In this document: positions 45,560-55,517 of the stretch, in pieces | How the letters are laid out: every line of letters starts with the position of its first letter | Numbering within the stretch: position 1 is the stretch's first letter | NCBI RefSeq assembly: GCF_002802915.1 | Contig: NZ_PEBJ01000005.1 | Coordinates: forward strand, 62,001 to 126,000 | Length of the DNA: 64,000 nt | From: Bifidobacterium felsineum | GTDB lineage: Bacteria; Actinomycetota; Actinomycetes; Actinomycetales; Bifidobacteriaceae | Direction: 5' to 3' | Made by a program: the position numbers and the translations under genes | Notes under the pieces: generated by a model | What the model saw: only the letters and a program-made list of their open reading frames with translations | The model's database searches: none | What the model was told of the DNA's origin: nothing

Positions 45560-46276
45560 CTAATCACACGGTTGAATGCCGTTTCTTTTTACAAATCGAT
45601 TCCGCGCAATCCAAAACAGATGCCTTAAGCCAGTCTTAAAGTAATTCTGCTTTGTCTCTCCATAACGCATTTTCTGCGTAATCTTCAGTTCCTTAAATTT
45701 TGTTCCTAAAGCTTCGTAAGCATTTAACTTGATTTGCGGAGATAAATTCCAATCACCTTCGGTCAAATGAAGCTGCGCCACGACATCCTTAGTGAAAATC
45801 CACATGCCGGAAAGCGAATCATGAATTCGCAAACCGTACAGCAAGGCAATTTCGATATTCAACGCCCTAACACCGAGCTGCAGTTTCGCCGGAATCTGCT
45901 TGTCAGGATAGCGTGTACAAGAAACAAAAGATATGTCCTTGTCTTGCATCATGTGCCATAAGCGAGGGACATCCTCAACTGGATACGTACCATCAGAATC
46001 AGCACATACAATAATGTCGCTTTCCGCGGCATCGATACCCGTCATATGCGCATAACCATAGCCAATGCCATTAACAGTGCGATTATCCTGCAACATCTTG
46101 AACCGAGGAACACGTTCTTGTATGCGAGTTCCTACCTCAACAGTATCATCAGTGGATTTATTGCTCACACAGATTATTTCATCAAAGAAATCTGGAATCT
46201 CATCAATAAGTACCTCAAGAAACGAGGCCTCGTTACGACAAGGCATAACGAGAGAAACGGTTCTACCATCCAGCAT
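45560..46276 (-). CDS. Family 2 glycosyltransferase (DPM1-like)
   Basis: 238-aa GT-A protein close to dolichyl- or undecaprenyl-phosphate glycosyltransferases: VSLVMPCRNEASFLEVLIDE, EIICVSNKSTDDTVEVG, NGIGYGYAHMTGIDAAESDI and the DxD region IVCADSDGTYPVEDV. There are no C-terminal membrane helices, so it is the soluble DPM1 type that would charge a polyprenyl-phosphate lipid or add a sugar directly. HLTEGDWNLSPQIKLNAYEA is conserved in the family. ATG 46276 follows GAAAGAGAAG. It is the first gene of the minus-strand rml block, and the 282-bp gap upstream (46277-46558) should hold its promoter, although none can be fixed. Confidence 0.87.
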   Translation of the reverse strand: MLDGRTVSLVMPCRNEASFLEVLIDEIPDFFDEIICVSNKSTDDTVEVGTRIQERVPRFKMLQDNRTVNGIGYGYAHMTGIDAAESDIIVCADSDGTYPVEDVPRLWHMMQDKDISFVSCTRYPDKQIPAKLQLGVRALNIEIALLYGLRIHDSLSGMWIFTKDVVAQLHLTEGDWNLSPQIKLNAYEALGTKFKELKITQKMRYGETKQNYFKTGLRHLFWIARNRFVKRNGIQPCD

Positions 46277-46558
46277 GACTTCTCTTTCTTCAATGACATT
46301 TTTCTCTCATTTTTAATATACAACCAATGCCATAAGAACCGTTCCAGTAGCTATACGGCCACCATGGCGACAGTTTTCATACAAGCATCCAATGGCGAAA
46401 GAACCTAATAAACGCTATCGGGAAGAAACCCGCATCAGCAGTGCTCTAGACGGAGTAATTCCAACGTATTAGACAGGGATATGGTCTAATCTTAGTTACA
46501 TCACAACTAGGCCCTATACTACATAAATGCGAATCGGGACGAGTATTAAGCCAGAACG

Positions 46559-49500
46559 CTACTCCTTTTCAATTCTCCAATGCTGGTTGCCTTGTCCATT
46601 GTTCCGATAAGTGATGATATGGCCACCTGGCGTGGTTTGCATACCATATATGTCGAGAGCCTTGTCATTCATCGAGCTGAGAATGGTGTATGACCCATCA
46701 GCATGACCCTGCAAATACCACAGTTGATTTCTGTTACCGCCGGTCCACGGATATTGAATAACCGTAGCCCCATCTGCATCAGCCATCGCACGTATATCCA
46801 ATAGCAATCCCGAATGACGTGCTTTTATAGCATACAGTCCATTCCCCTTAGAGACAAAGGAGAACCTCTGATTCTTGCCCTTCGTTGGGGCCCAAGTGTC
46901 AACCTCCGCGCCTGGATAAGGACTCATCGCTTTGATATCCAATCGATTACCTCGAGCAAAGTCACTAGAAATCACATGAGTGCCATCAAGCTTGACCTGT
47001 TGTAATAAACGAAAACGCTGCTGGGATCCGCCATTGATTCCCCACAAATCTAGCTCAGTACCATCCTTAGTGTTCATTGCAGGCACATCTAGAACCTTGC
47101 CATTCGACTCAGAAAGAACCGGAGCAATGTAGTACAAACCATTTGATGTTTTGTACATATGCCACTGCTGATGCGAGTCAGAAGCATTAACATCCTGCCA
47201 TACAGGGGAATCTCCATTTACGACATTCGTAGAGGATACTGCCAACGCTTTGCCGCTTGACCTGGAAATCAATGTATATGTATCGTTTGAATTTTTCTTT
47301 ATGCGGTACAGTTGATTCGAGTTGTTTTTCGCTCGGCCAATGACCACTTTATTGCCCATCGTAGAAACATAATGCCCGGTCAACGCAGATTCCAAAAAAT
47401 AATCGCCATCGACAACATCTGTTGACTTCTTACCATAACGGGACCAGTTAATGGAAGCAGGGCGGGAAGCACTCTGCTTAATTGACCATTTCTGGTTTTC
47501 TTGTCCTTTATACCGATAAGCAATAACCGCTGCTCCTGCGTCCTTACTCATTCCTTTGATATCAAGAGCTTTATTACTCAGCAAACTAAGAATAGCGTAA
47601 TCACCCTTGCGATCTCCTTGTAGATACCATAGTTGGTTTGAAGCGCCGGTCCACCGATATTGAATAACTCGTCCTCCATCTCCAGCATCGGCACCGTAAA
47701 TATCCAAATATTTGTTTGAATGAACAGCCTTAATCGCAAATAGTCCATTACCTTTGTCTTCAAACAAAAAGCGCTGGTTCAAGCCACCCGATGAAGCCCA
47801 TACATCGATGTCCGCTGCGTCCCATACACTCGCCGCTTTCACATCTAGATTCTTTCCTGAGGAGTAAACACTAGACACAGACTGGTTTCCTGATAACTGC
47901 ACCTTTTGCATCAAACGAAATTGTTGTTGCAAACCGCCGTTCGCCGTCCATAATTCCAGACGTGTCCCTTCAGCAGTATTACCAGCTGTAACATCTAATA
48001 CCTTGTTGTGTACGTCACCATAGGCAGAGACGATATACACGTATCCAGCAGAATTCCGATAGAAAAACCATTTCTGATTATCCCCACCATTGGAATCGAA
48101 TTGGATGATTGAAGCGCCATCTTTCATCGATGCGGCTTCAATGTCTATAGCCTTCCCCGATGCCTTAGAGACGATTGTATACGCACCTTTTCCAACAGGT
48201 TTGATATGGAACAACTGGTTGGATCCATTTGTCGGCTTTCCAATAACCACATTAGCAAGATTATCGGTACTTCCTCCAGCAATTTCGACATACTTGCCAG
48301 ACAACGTAGAGCCGAGATAATAGTCCCCTTCTGCAATGTCATCTAAGCGCGTCAATGTCTTAATGACATCGTCGCGCTTAGAATCATATTCCCTGTACCC
48401 AAACGCATTCAGATCCACACGGCCGCTGATGCCTGCAATCGAACCGCCGCTGGTGTATTGCCATCCGCGGTCGTTGGTGGACCAGTTGGTGAAGCCCATC
48501 GTGCCGCCGTATTGCGCGACCCAGCGGGTCTTGGCGTGGATACTCGCCTTGTTCAGGGCCGAATTGAGATATGACGTGTACGAGTACACACCAAGATTGG
48601 TATAGCCGGCCGCCCTCAGCTTGCCGTACCACGTATTGACGATGCCCTCGTACACATTCGGATCGGTCGGCACGGAGTGACCGGTCCAAGTCCAATGTTC
48701 CAGATCGTAGAAAATTGGGTAGCTCAAATCGCCAGGATTCACGCCGGTCTGACGCAGCAAGCTCACGATATCGTTGCCCTCATCGGCTGCAAGAGCGGAA
48801 TCATAGGCATATGAATAGGTGTAGATACCGAACGGGATGCCCAGACGCTTGCACTCATTAATATTGCGCAACGCTTGGCCGTCCAAACCGTTGCCCGAAC
48901 CATAGCTGATGCGAATAATCGCGCCTTCCACGCCGGCGTTCTTTGCAGCCTGCCAATCAATGGTTCCTTGATGCACGGAAACATCAATCACGCCCTTGGC
49001 CTGCTGCACAAACAGACTGTTATTCGCATTAAAGAAAGCCGCCGTATCGTTATAGGTGCCCCAATGCGCGCCATAATCATTGTTCTGCAGCGCAGCGAGC
49101 TTGACGGTTGGCTGCGCGGATTTGTCGTTCTTCGCAGACCGCTTATCGCTCACGGTTCCGGCAGCACCGGATGCTGCGGCATCATCGGCGGCGGCGCCCT
49201 CACCTTCAGTGGTTCCATTCGAGCCGGCGGCACCGGCTGCATCGTTTGACGAATCAGCCGCAGACGAATCGGCCGAAGGCGAATCAGCCGTCACATCCCC
49301 GTCAACAGCAGCGGCACCCTTGACTTCCTCGACCTTCTGCTTGACCTCGTCGGCCTGCACAGGAATAAACGACTCACCATCGGTCTTGGCCAACGGATCA
49401 GGTTGCTGATCTTCAGTACCCACCAGCTTCGCATCGGTGACCGTTTCACCGGTTTCGATATCCTTCAGCTCGCCGTTGCCGCTCACTGCATAGTTCTCGG

Positions 49501-49759
49501 AGACAACAGTGTCGTTGTCGGCGATATTGGTGGACACCTTATCCGGCAACGCGGCATTCGGATTGTCCGGCATGGCATCCGCAGCGGTATCATCAACGGC
49601 CTGCGTGGAGAACGGGCCGGCAGCAGCCTCCGCAGTGTCAGCATTCACGTCATTCACCGCATTCGCCGGCACAATACCAATCGCACCAAGCATCGCAATG
49701 CTCGCAGCAGCAGCTACAAAGCCCACCCAACCTTTATCCATATGCTTCTTCACAGCCAT
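46559..49759 (-). CDS. Secreted GH25 lysozyme with duplicated ricin-like repeats
   Basis: About 1066-aa exported muramidase. A signal peptide (about residues 8-36, ending VPANA) is followed by a long acidic Ala/Asp-rich low-complexity region (about 37-250). The GH25 domain (about 250-460) shows KGVIDVSVHQGTIDWQAAKN, GAIIRISYGSGNGLDGQ and PIFYDLEHWTW, with the catalytic Asp/Glu. The last 590 residues are two copies of a roughly 290-residue unit, each made of beta-trefoil ricin-type repeats with recurring Q-x-W (NQLWYLQG, NQKW, NQHWRIEK). These should bind carbohydrate. ATG 49759 (MAVKKHMDKGWVGFV) is used; the frame is open to TTG 49798. It is divergent from a DUF6541 membrane protein. It probably remodels the cell wall beside the polysaccharide genes. 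Confidence 0.93.
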   Translation of the reverse strand: MAVKKHMDKGWVGFVAAAASIAMLGAIGIVPANAVNDVNADTAEAAAGPFSTQAVDDTAADAMPDNPNAALPDKVSTNIADNDTVVSENYAVSGNGELKDIETGETVTDAKLVGTEDQQPDPLAKTDGESFIPVQADEVKQKVEEVKGAAAVDGDVTADSPSADSSAADSSNDAAGAAGSNGTTEGEGAAADDAAASGAAGTVSDKRSAKNDKSAQPTVKLAALQNNDYGAHWGTYNDTAAFFNANNSLFVQQAKGVIDVSVHQGTIDWQAAKNAGVEGAIIRISYGSGNGLDGQALRNINECKRLGIPFGIYTYSYAYDSALAADEGNDIVSLLRQTGVNPGDLSYPIFYDLEHWTWTGHSVPTDPNVYEGIVNTWYGKLRAAGYTNLGVYSYTSYLNSALNKASIHAKTRWVAQYGGTMGFTNWSTNDRGWQYTSGGSIAGISGRVDLNAFGYREYDSKRDDVIKTLTRLDDIAEGDYYLGSTLSGKYVEIAGGSTDNLANVVIGKPTNGSNQLFHIKPVGKGAYTIVSKASGKAIDIEAASMKDGASIIQFDSNGGDNQKWFFYRNSAGYVYIVSAYGDVHNKVLDVTAGNTAEGTRLELWTANGGLQQQFRLMQKVQLSGNQSVSSVYSSGKNLDVKAASVWDAADIDVWASSGGLNQRFLFEDKGNGLFAIKAVHSNKYLDIYGADAGDGGRVIQYRWTGASNQLWYLQGDRKGDYAILSLLSNKALDIKGMSKDAGAAVIAYRYKGQENQKWSIKQSASRPASINWSRYGKKSTDVVDGDYFLESALTGHYVSTMGNKVVIGRAKNNSNQLYRIKKNSNDTYTLISRSSGKALAVSSTNVVNGDSPVWQDVNASDSHQQWHMYKTSNGLYYIAPVLSESNGKVLDVPAMNTKDGTELDLWGINGGSQQRFRLLQQVKLDGTHVISSDFARGNRLDIKAMSPYPGAEVDTWAPTKGKNQRFSFVSKGNGLYAIKARHSGLLLDIRAMADADGATVIQYPWTGGNRNQLWYLQGHADGSYTILSSMNDKALDIYGMQTTPGGHIITYRNNGQGNQHWRIEKE

Positions 49760-49899
49760 CCGATACACGTCTTTCTGCAATCTCTTCAATCCCCGCAATA
49801 TGCTTTTATCCCGTCAGTCTAGCGAGCGCCCTCAACTGATTGCCCTGCAAAGCTACCGATGCAACTGCGGTCTTCCGCTTCTCTGACCTCATCATTACC

Positions 49900-51750
49900 A
49901 TGAATTCAGTGAGCAATACTGTGGGAACAAGAATCACGCATACCGGCCGCCGACGCCTTGCCTTATCACTGAGCAGTCTGATAGGAATCTGTATCGCGGC
50001 GACAATCGTTTACACATGGATGCCAAACAGCGTATGGTCGATGCCGCTGCAAAGTTCCGATGCGCCTGCACACTATTATTTCATCGAGAAACTATCCGAA
50101 CAGGGCCTTGGCGCCGCCATGCATCTCTGGCCTCATGGCGGATTCTACCCACCGCTGTTTCACATTCTTGCCTCATCCATAGCCGCTGTCGCTTCCCTGT
50201 TTGGAGCACATATCAGCGTCTATGCCGCGTTCAGCGCTGCTTGGCTGATTTCCTCCGGCATTCTGTTCCCACTTGGCATGCTGCTGCTGGCCTCATATGT
50301 TCTGCATGATCTTGAGTTGCCTATCGCAGCGCGCGTGGCCTTGACCATTATCGTCCCCGTGCTCTCGGTGTCTTCGGCATGCCACCCCTACACGCTGCTG
50401 GATGCGGGCCCGCTCATCGCCTATGGATTTGCCACTTCGCTGCTTCCCTATCTGATGTATGCATCGCTGCGGCTTATCGACGCGATTATGGTGAAACCTT
50501 TTCATGTCAGGAATCTGGTCATACAACTGTGCGTCACCGCAGCAACCGGTCTGGTGCTGATGCTCGCCCATCCGCGCATTGCATTCACTTACGCACTGTT
50601 TATGCTGCCGTTCATCATCCTGAGACTGCCATGGAAATTCATCGTTTCGGCATTCGCCGTCATCATGTGCGCAGGCGGCGCATTCGCGGCGTTTATGCTC
50701 ATCACCTTTAAATCCGAGCGTTATTTGCACCCGGAGACGTGGTTCCATTCGCATCAACCTTCGAAGACCTTGAGCCAGGCACTGCTGTTCGTATTCCAGA
50801 ACGGATTGGATGGCATGGTGGGTATCGTCTTCTGCGCACTGCTGCTGATCTGCGCCGCAGCCAGTGTGGCGCTTACCAAACAATCAGCCCGTCGCAACGC
50901 CATCGCGCTTATCATCGCCCTGCTGTTGGTGGCACTCGTCTATGTGCTGACTGTGACTTTTGTGGGGGCGCTGCCCAACATCATTTCCGCACCATGGTAC
51001 CGGGATGAAAACCGCATCGTGACCATGATTCCGCTGGCCATCGTTCCACTCATTATCTATGGCATTGGCACACTGCTGGCATGTGCGACCCAAACGCTAC
51101 GCGCGTCAACGGCATACGTCAATCATTGGGCGCAATCCGCACGCGCTCGAATCATTATCGGCCTGGCAGCGCTCTGCAGTATCGCATTAGTCGCCGTCAC
51201 CATCAGCGCCCAATATGTCAATCCCGCTCGCGAAACAGTCGCCACCCATGTATTGGAGAAAACCACCGTCGCCGGATCCGATGGTTCGGAAATCAAGCAG
51301 CTTACCGAAGAGAAGCTCACAGTGCTGAAGAATGTGGTAACTCGAACCGGCACTGACGCCACCATCATCTCCGATCCGATGAACGGTTCGATGTATGCCA
51401 CTTCGCTGTACGACGCAACCATGCTGTACCCGATTATGAATCCACAGAGCAGCGGCAAAGGCCACATTTTCGCCGACGTCGAGCAGGCATTCGCTTCAGG
51501 CGATTCTCAGCGGCTGCTTACGACGGTGTGCCCCATCAATCCCAAGGAACCAGAGTACTTCTTGACCATGGGCGGGCAAGCCGACAGTCTTCAGTCCTTC
51601 CCATACAAGGCCCAATACGATACGTTCCATGATGCCGCCACCATCAACGGGTACGTGAACAACGGCACGCTCACCAAGGTCAAAGACTACAGCTCAGTGG
51701 GCTCGGACACCAAAGATTGGGCCCTGTACCAGTTCAACTGCGGCGACTGA
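49900..51750 (+). CDS. DUF6541-type polytopic membrane protein
   Basis: About 616 aa from ATG 49900 (MNSVSNTVGTRITHTGRRRL); an earlier ATG at 49840 would overlap the divergent promoter region. About eleven hydrophobic helices in the first 440 residues, with a conserved first extracytoplasmic loop SMPLQSSDAPAHYYFIEKLS and GGFYPPLFHILAS, match the GT-C-like DUF6541 family. A soluble extracytoplasmic C-terminal part (about 450-616) ends WALYQFNCGD. GT-C proteins use polyprenyl-phosphate sugars at the outer face. Followed 24 bp later by an acyltransferase, probably the same operon. A surface-glycan role is likely; the sugar is unknown. Confidence 0.82.
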   Translation: MNSVSNTVGTRITHTGRRRLALSLSSLIGICIAATIVYTWMPNSVWSMPLQSSDAPAHYYFIEKLSEQGLGAAMHLWPHGGFYPPLFHILASSIAAVASLFGAHISVYAAFSAAWLISSGILFPLGMLLLASYVLHDLELPIAARVALTIIVPVLSVSSACHPYTLLDAGPLIAYGFATSLLPYLMYASLRLIDAIMVKPFHVRNLVIQLCVTAATGLVLMLAHPRIAFTYALFMLPFIILRLPWKFIVSAFAVIMCAGGAFAAFMLITFKSERYLHPETWFHSHQPSKTLSQALLFVFQNGLDGMVGIVFCALLLICAAASVALTKQSARRNAIALIIALLLVALVYVLTVTFVGALPNIISAPWYRDENRIVTMIPLAIVPLIIYGIGTLLACATQTLRASTAYVNHWAQSARARIIIGLAALCSIALVAVTISAQYVNPARETVATHVLEKTTVAGSDGSEIKQLTEEKLTVLKNVVTRTGTDATIISDPMNGSMYATSLYDATMLYPIMNPQSSGKGHIFADVEQAFASGDSQRLLTTVCPINPKEPEYFLTMGGQADSLQSFPYKAQYDTFHDAATINGYVNNGTLTKVKDYSSVGSDTKDWALYQFNCGD

Positions 51751-51774
51751 GGAACCCTATCAAGGAGAGGCAGC

Positions 51775-52920
51775 ATGGAACAACATAGCAAGGCAACCGC
51801 GAACATAACGACTGCAGCGCCATCGGCAACATCCGGACGCATCATCTCACTGGATGGGCTGCGCGGCGTTGCAGCATTGTCCGTGGTATGTTTCCATGTC
51901 TCAGGCATTCCAGCGGCGCGTAATCTCTTCCCGGGCATCCCCTCAGTCATGATGTTTTTCATTCTCTCGGGCGTGGTGCTCTGCGTTGTGCCGCTGGCCG
52001 ATTCCGCATATTCGTGGACGAAATATTATCCTCGCCGCGTACTGCGACTCGGCATCCCCACGGCTGCGGCAACATTGCTTTCAGTGCTTGTCGGTATCGT
52101 CGTGGCCAATACAGTCGGGCAGAACAATCCAACATATGCCGGCCTGCGCTTCTCCCAAAATGGCAACAGTCCAGCGCAATGGCTGTACACCGTATTATCC
52201 CAATTCGATTTCATCTTCAACGCATCCGACGGCGTCACCACTGTTGGCGGTTCGCCATCCAACCGCATCGACTACCCTGTCTGGTCGATGACATGGGAGT
52301 TTTTCTTCAGCCTGATACTGCCGCTCGTCATCGTTCTCGCGATGCATATCACGAGAGACTGGCTGGCTTGCGCATTGGTGACGGTCTGTATTTTCGTTTC
52401 GTTCGTCTCCGGGTATTTCCCATTGCGATTCGTCACCGTCTTCTTCTTCGGCGTGATCATCGCCAAGCATATTGAGACCATACGCAATCGGCAGCATTCA
52501 TTCATCACAGTAACCGTCCTACTGCTTCTGGCCTTGCTGGCCATTGAATTGCCGGCGATAGTGGGGTCATTCCAGAGTCTTGCTCAGCATCAGCTGCTCA
52601 ATGCCACAGCCAATACATTGATGTGCCTCGGCGGGGCGTTGCTAGTCATCGTGGCGGCGATGCCAGGCTGGTTTTCCGCATTCCTTTCCACACGTCCGAT
52701 TGATTATCTCGGCCGGATTTCATTCAGCCTGTATCTGACCCATTTCCTCTGCATTTCAGCAATGCGCATGATCACCGGCAAGCTTGGCATTGCATTCTCA
52801 CTGGTTCCCATGGCGATAGCTGTTGCGGGTTCAATCGTATTCGCGGCGGTGTTCTATGCATTGGTGGAACGCCCAAGCATTCGTTTCGCCAAACGTGCGG
52901 CAAATGCTTTGCTCGCATAG
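51775..52920 (+). CDS. Acyltransferase 3 family membrane protein
   Basis: 381 aa with about ten membrane helices of the OafA/NodX-type acyltransferase family. RIISLDGLRGVAALSVVCFH is the characteristic N-terminal block with the essential His. FFILSGVVLCVVPL, YYPRRVLRLGIPT and the C-terminal IDYLGRISFSLYLTHFLCIS are also conserved. These enzymes O-acetylate or O-acylate surface sugars. ATG 51775 has AAGGAGAGG upstream. It follows the DUF6541 gene by 24 bp, so decoration of the same glycan is probable. Confidence 0.92.
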   Translation: MEQHSKATANITTAAPSATSGRIISLDGLRGVAALSVVCFHVSGIPAARNLFPGIPSVMMFFILSGVVLCVVPLADSAYSWTKYYPRRVLRLGIPTAAATLLSVLVGIVVANTVGQNNPTYAGLRFSQNGNSPAQWLYTVLSQFDFIFNASDGVTTVGGSPSNRIDYPVWSMTWEFFFSLILPLVIVLAMHITRDWLACALVTVCIFVSFVSGYFPLRFVTVFFFGVIIAKHIETIRNRQHSFITVTVLLLLALLAIELPAIVGSFQSLAQHQLLNATANTLMCLGGALLVIVAAMPGWFSAFLSTRPIDYLGRISFSLYLTHFLCISAMRMITGKLGIAFSLVPMAIAVAGSIVFAAVFYALVERPSIRFAKRAANALLA

Positions 52921-52951
52921 TTAAGCCGACATAGAGCCGCCGCGATCACGC

Positions 52952-55192
52952 TCACGCTATGGATGCGATGGACTTAATATCCACCGGGCAGGAAAGCTGG
53001 CCACGAATCTGATCCAGCGAATCCAAGCTACCGGTAAGGTCCTTATTGGTGTTGCTGTTCTCCGTTGAATCCTGCTGACTCGTGCCAGATTGACCAGCGG
53101 AGTTGGACTGATCCTGGCCAGCGTTTGCGTCAGCGTTCGCGGAATCATCGCCAGTGGAAGTGCTCTGGGCCGGGCACTCGTCAGTGACCTTTCCGTTCGA
53201 ACCGATTTCAATGCCATCTTTGTTCACAATCGGCGTGGTAATCACATTCAGTGGTTGCGTAGCCGTGTTCTTGACGCGGACGGTGAACGCTATCGTTTTC
53301 TCTTCGCCAGGCTCAATCCAATCTTGGTCGAACGAAATGTACTGGCGATCATACAGCACCTTGGAGCGGGTGTTCCAGAGCGTCGCATCCGCCTGCACTG
53401 CGGTGATCTCGCCACCGTAAGGCGCGGTAAGCACGATACGATACAGCTGCCCGCCAGGGACTTCGGCATCACCTTCGCCGGTGACGAAACTCGGCAACGA
53501 CTTGGCCTCTTCCTTGGTCATCGTGTTTTTCATCGTGAAGGTTACGGTATATTCATCGCCCATCTCATCGGAGGACAGCAAACCGATTCTGGTTCCAGTC
53601 ACAGCCGATTTAATGCGGTCGTCCAAAGAGCCAGTAAGCGTGGCCTTGGTTGCGGCCGACGTATCACCACAGGTCTTGGTCACGGTGGTGGCCGTTTTCA
53701 GATACCAGTCCTGCTTGCCCTGCTGCAATTCGGAAAGATAGATGCCGGACTGAGGTACCGTCTCGTCAGCGGAAAGCTCGCCGCTGGACTTATCGTCAAT
53801 CAATCCGGTGGAGATAAGGGCCTCCTGCTCCGCCTTATCTTTCATCCACAACTTGAAATTACCGTTTGCGGACGTCTCGCGGACTGCCTTGAGCAATGAG
53901 CCGGCATTCGATCCGTTGGCGTTATCGAGCACATGGGTCATGATTTCGTGAGCGGCCTCAGACACATAATTGTTCTGGTCAACGAAATTAGGGTGCTCGA
54001 CATATAAATCATGCAGCAGGAACGGCACCACAGTCGAACCGTTCATCACTTTGCCGTCCGAAAGTTTCACCTCGCCGGTCGCCCCCAGCAACGACTGCAG
54101 GAATACCGGGTCCAAGCCGATAACACCGGCGACGTTCTTGCCGCCATTGCCCTTTTGGTACGACCACAAATACTTGTTCATCAAAGCGACGCGCTGGAAT
54201 TCCGGATCAATGGTGGTCGTTGCGGGGTATTGATCGAACGTGGCGCCGAACACATCACGTTCTTCCAACACCGTATCGTCCATGGCATCGGGAGTGTCCC
54301 AACCATATGTGGACTCAAAATCACCAATCGTCACCTTGCCCTTATAGGCGGTTACAGCAGCGATTGTACCTACCATGCCGCCAGCAGAACGAAGTTCAGC
54401 CGGGTTTTGCACCAGTACGAGATACGTACGCTTCTCGTTCTTTCCCAACAGCCGGGGCATCAGCTGAATCAACGCATCGTATTCAGACAGCATGGAATCG
54501 AGCGTATTCAAAGCGGACTTCTCAGCATTAAGCGCCAATGCCACCTTGTCTATGCTCGGCTGCGGAATCTTATCCAGTTTGGCAATCTGCGCCTTGAGAC
54601 TCTTATGAGTGGACTTGATAATCTTCGGCATCCCCATCAGCGCGCTGACATCCACGGTATTGTCTTTCATGGAAAGGCCCTGAAGCTGGTTTGCCAGGTT
54701 CGTCAAATCCGTGAACGGACCGTTGACCAGCGTATCCACCGAAGCGAGCATTTCACGTGCCGCAGTAATATCGCTGCCGTAACGGGTGTGGTCCTGTATG
54801 AAATCCCAGTGCGGGGAACTCAGTTCCTCATTTAAATCATTGGTACCCTTCACCAGATTTTTGGCAGCGTCCGAAAGACTCTCATCACTGCCGCAACCGA
54901 GGGCCGCGTTGGCAAGATTTTGCGTAGAAGTCATCACCAACCGCGCACCATTGACCAGACGAGCCGCGGATGCGGCATACAGCGTGGTCACGCAAGTCAC
55001 CGATGCGAACAGCACCAGAAGCAGCACTATGAGAACACGCGCCCAAACAGGCTTCACCGTAAGCAGCAATCGACCTTTGCGATTGACATGCTGAGCTCCT
55101 TGAGAAGCTTTGTCAGGTACGCCACTCAGCTGACCATCAGTAACGGAAGAACTGCTGTCACGACGCCCATGACGCCCTGAATTAGGTCGCAT
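52952..55192 (-). CDS. DUF4012-domain surface protein
   Basis: About 746-aa protein. It has a basic N-terminal cytoplasmic tail, one membrane anchor (about residues 50-75; VLIVLLLVLFASVTCVTTLY), and a long extracellular part containing DUF4012 (about 240-400; RTYLVLVQNPAELRSAGGMV, FQRVALMNKYLWSYQ). A helical segment precedes it (110-230). The C-terminus is Ser/Asn/Gln-rich low-complexity (about 680-725). DUF4012 proteins are common beside actinobacterial polysaccharide genes and resemble no known enzyme. ATG 55192 is preferred over GTG 55198, which sits in the ribosome site. It converges on the acyltransferase. Function unknown; a cell-wall glycan role is inferred. Confidence 0.85.
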   Translation of the reverse strand: MRPNSGRHGRRDSSSSVTDGQLSGVPDKASQGAQHVNRKGRLLLTVKPVWARVLIVLLLVLFASVTCVTTLYAASAARLVNGARLVMTSTQNLANAALGCGSDESLSDAAKNLVKGTNDLNEELSSPHWDFIQDHTRYGSDITAAREMLASVDTLVNGPFTDLTNLANQLQGLSMKDNTVDVSALMGMPKIIKSTHKSLKAQIAKLDKIPQPSIDKVALALNAEKSALNTLDSMLSEYDALIQLMPRLLGKNEKRTYLVLVQNPAELRSAGGMVGTIAAVTAYKGKVTIGDFESTYGWDTPDAMDDTVLEERDVFGATFDQYPATTTIDPEFQRVALMNKYLWSYQKGNGGKNVAGVIGLDPVFLQSLLGATGEVKLSDGKVMNGSTVVPFLLHDLYVEHPNFVDQNNYVSEAAHEIMTHVLDNANGSNAGSLLKAVRETSANGNFKLWMKDKAEQEALISTGLIDDKSSGELSADETVPQSGIYLSELQQGKQDWYLKTATTVTKTCGDTSAATKATLTGSLDDRIKSAVTGTRIGLLSSDEMGDEYTVTFTMKNTMTKEEAKSLPSFVTGEGDAEVPGGQLYRIVLTAPYGGEITAVQADATLWNTRSKVLYDRQYISFDQDWIEPGEEKTIAFTVRVKNTATQPLNVITTPIVNKDGIEIGSNGKVTDECPAQSTSTGDDSANADANAGQDQSNSAGQSGTSQQDSTENSNTNKDLTGSLDSLDQIRGQLSCPVDIKSIASIA

Positions 55193-55517
55193 GCTCACCT
55201 ACTTCCCAGATTGAAGGCATGCCTCTGCCATTGCAATGCATTAACTTAGCTAATGTCGCAGTATACCTAAGTTCGCAGAATTCAAGCCGATTCCTCCTCT
55301 GATTGCGGTAAATCCGCTCATATTCGCCATCGGACTCCCAGAATATTTTCAGACTTCATTGAGAGGTATAACAGTAATGCGCAAGACAACGGTCACGAAG
55401 CGCAATAATAGTGGAGCCGTATTGATTAGTTTCGAGAAGTTCGAATGATTCGGTCCCGCGGTGCAGGTCGCCGCGAACCAGAGAGTTTCGGCTTAGGAGA
55501 ACGGGAGAGGTACACAC
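55193..55517. other. Divergent gap between the DUF4012 gene and the ABC permease
   Basis: 325 bp without a gene; it must hold two divergent promoters. I see no convincing operator, terminator or repeat. GGAGAACGGGAGAGG (about 55496-55510) is the ribosome-site region of the permease. Confidence 0.4.
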
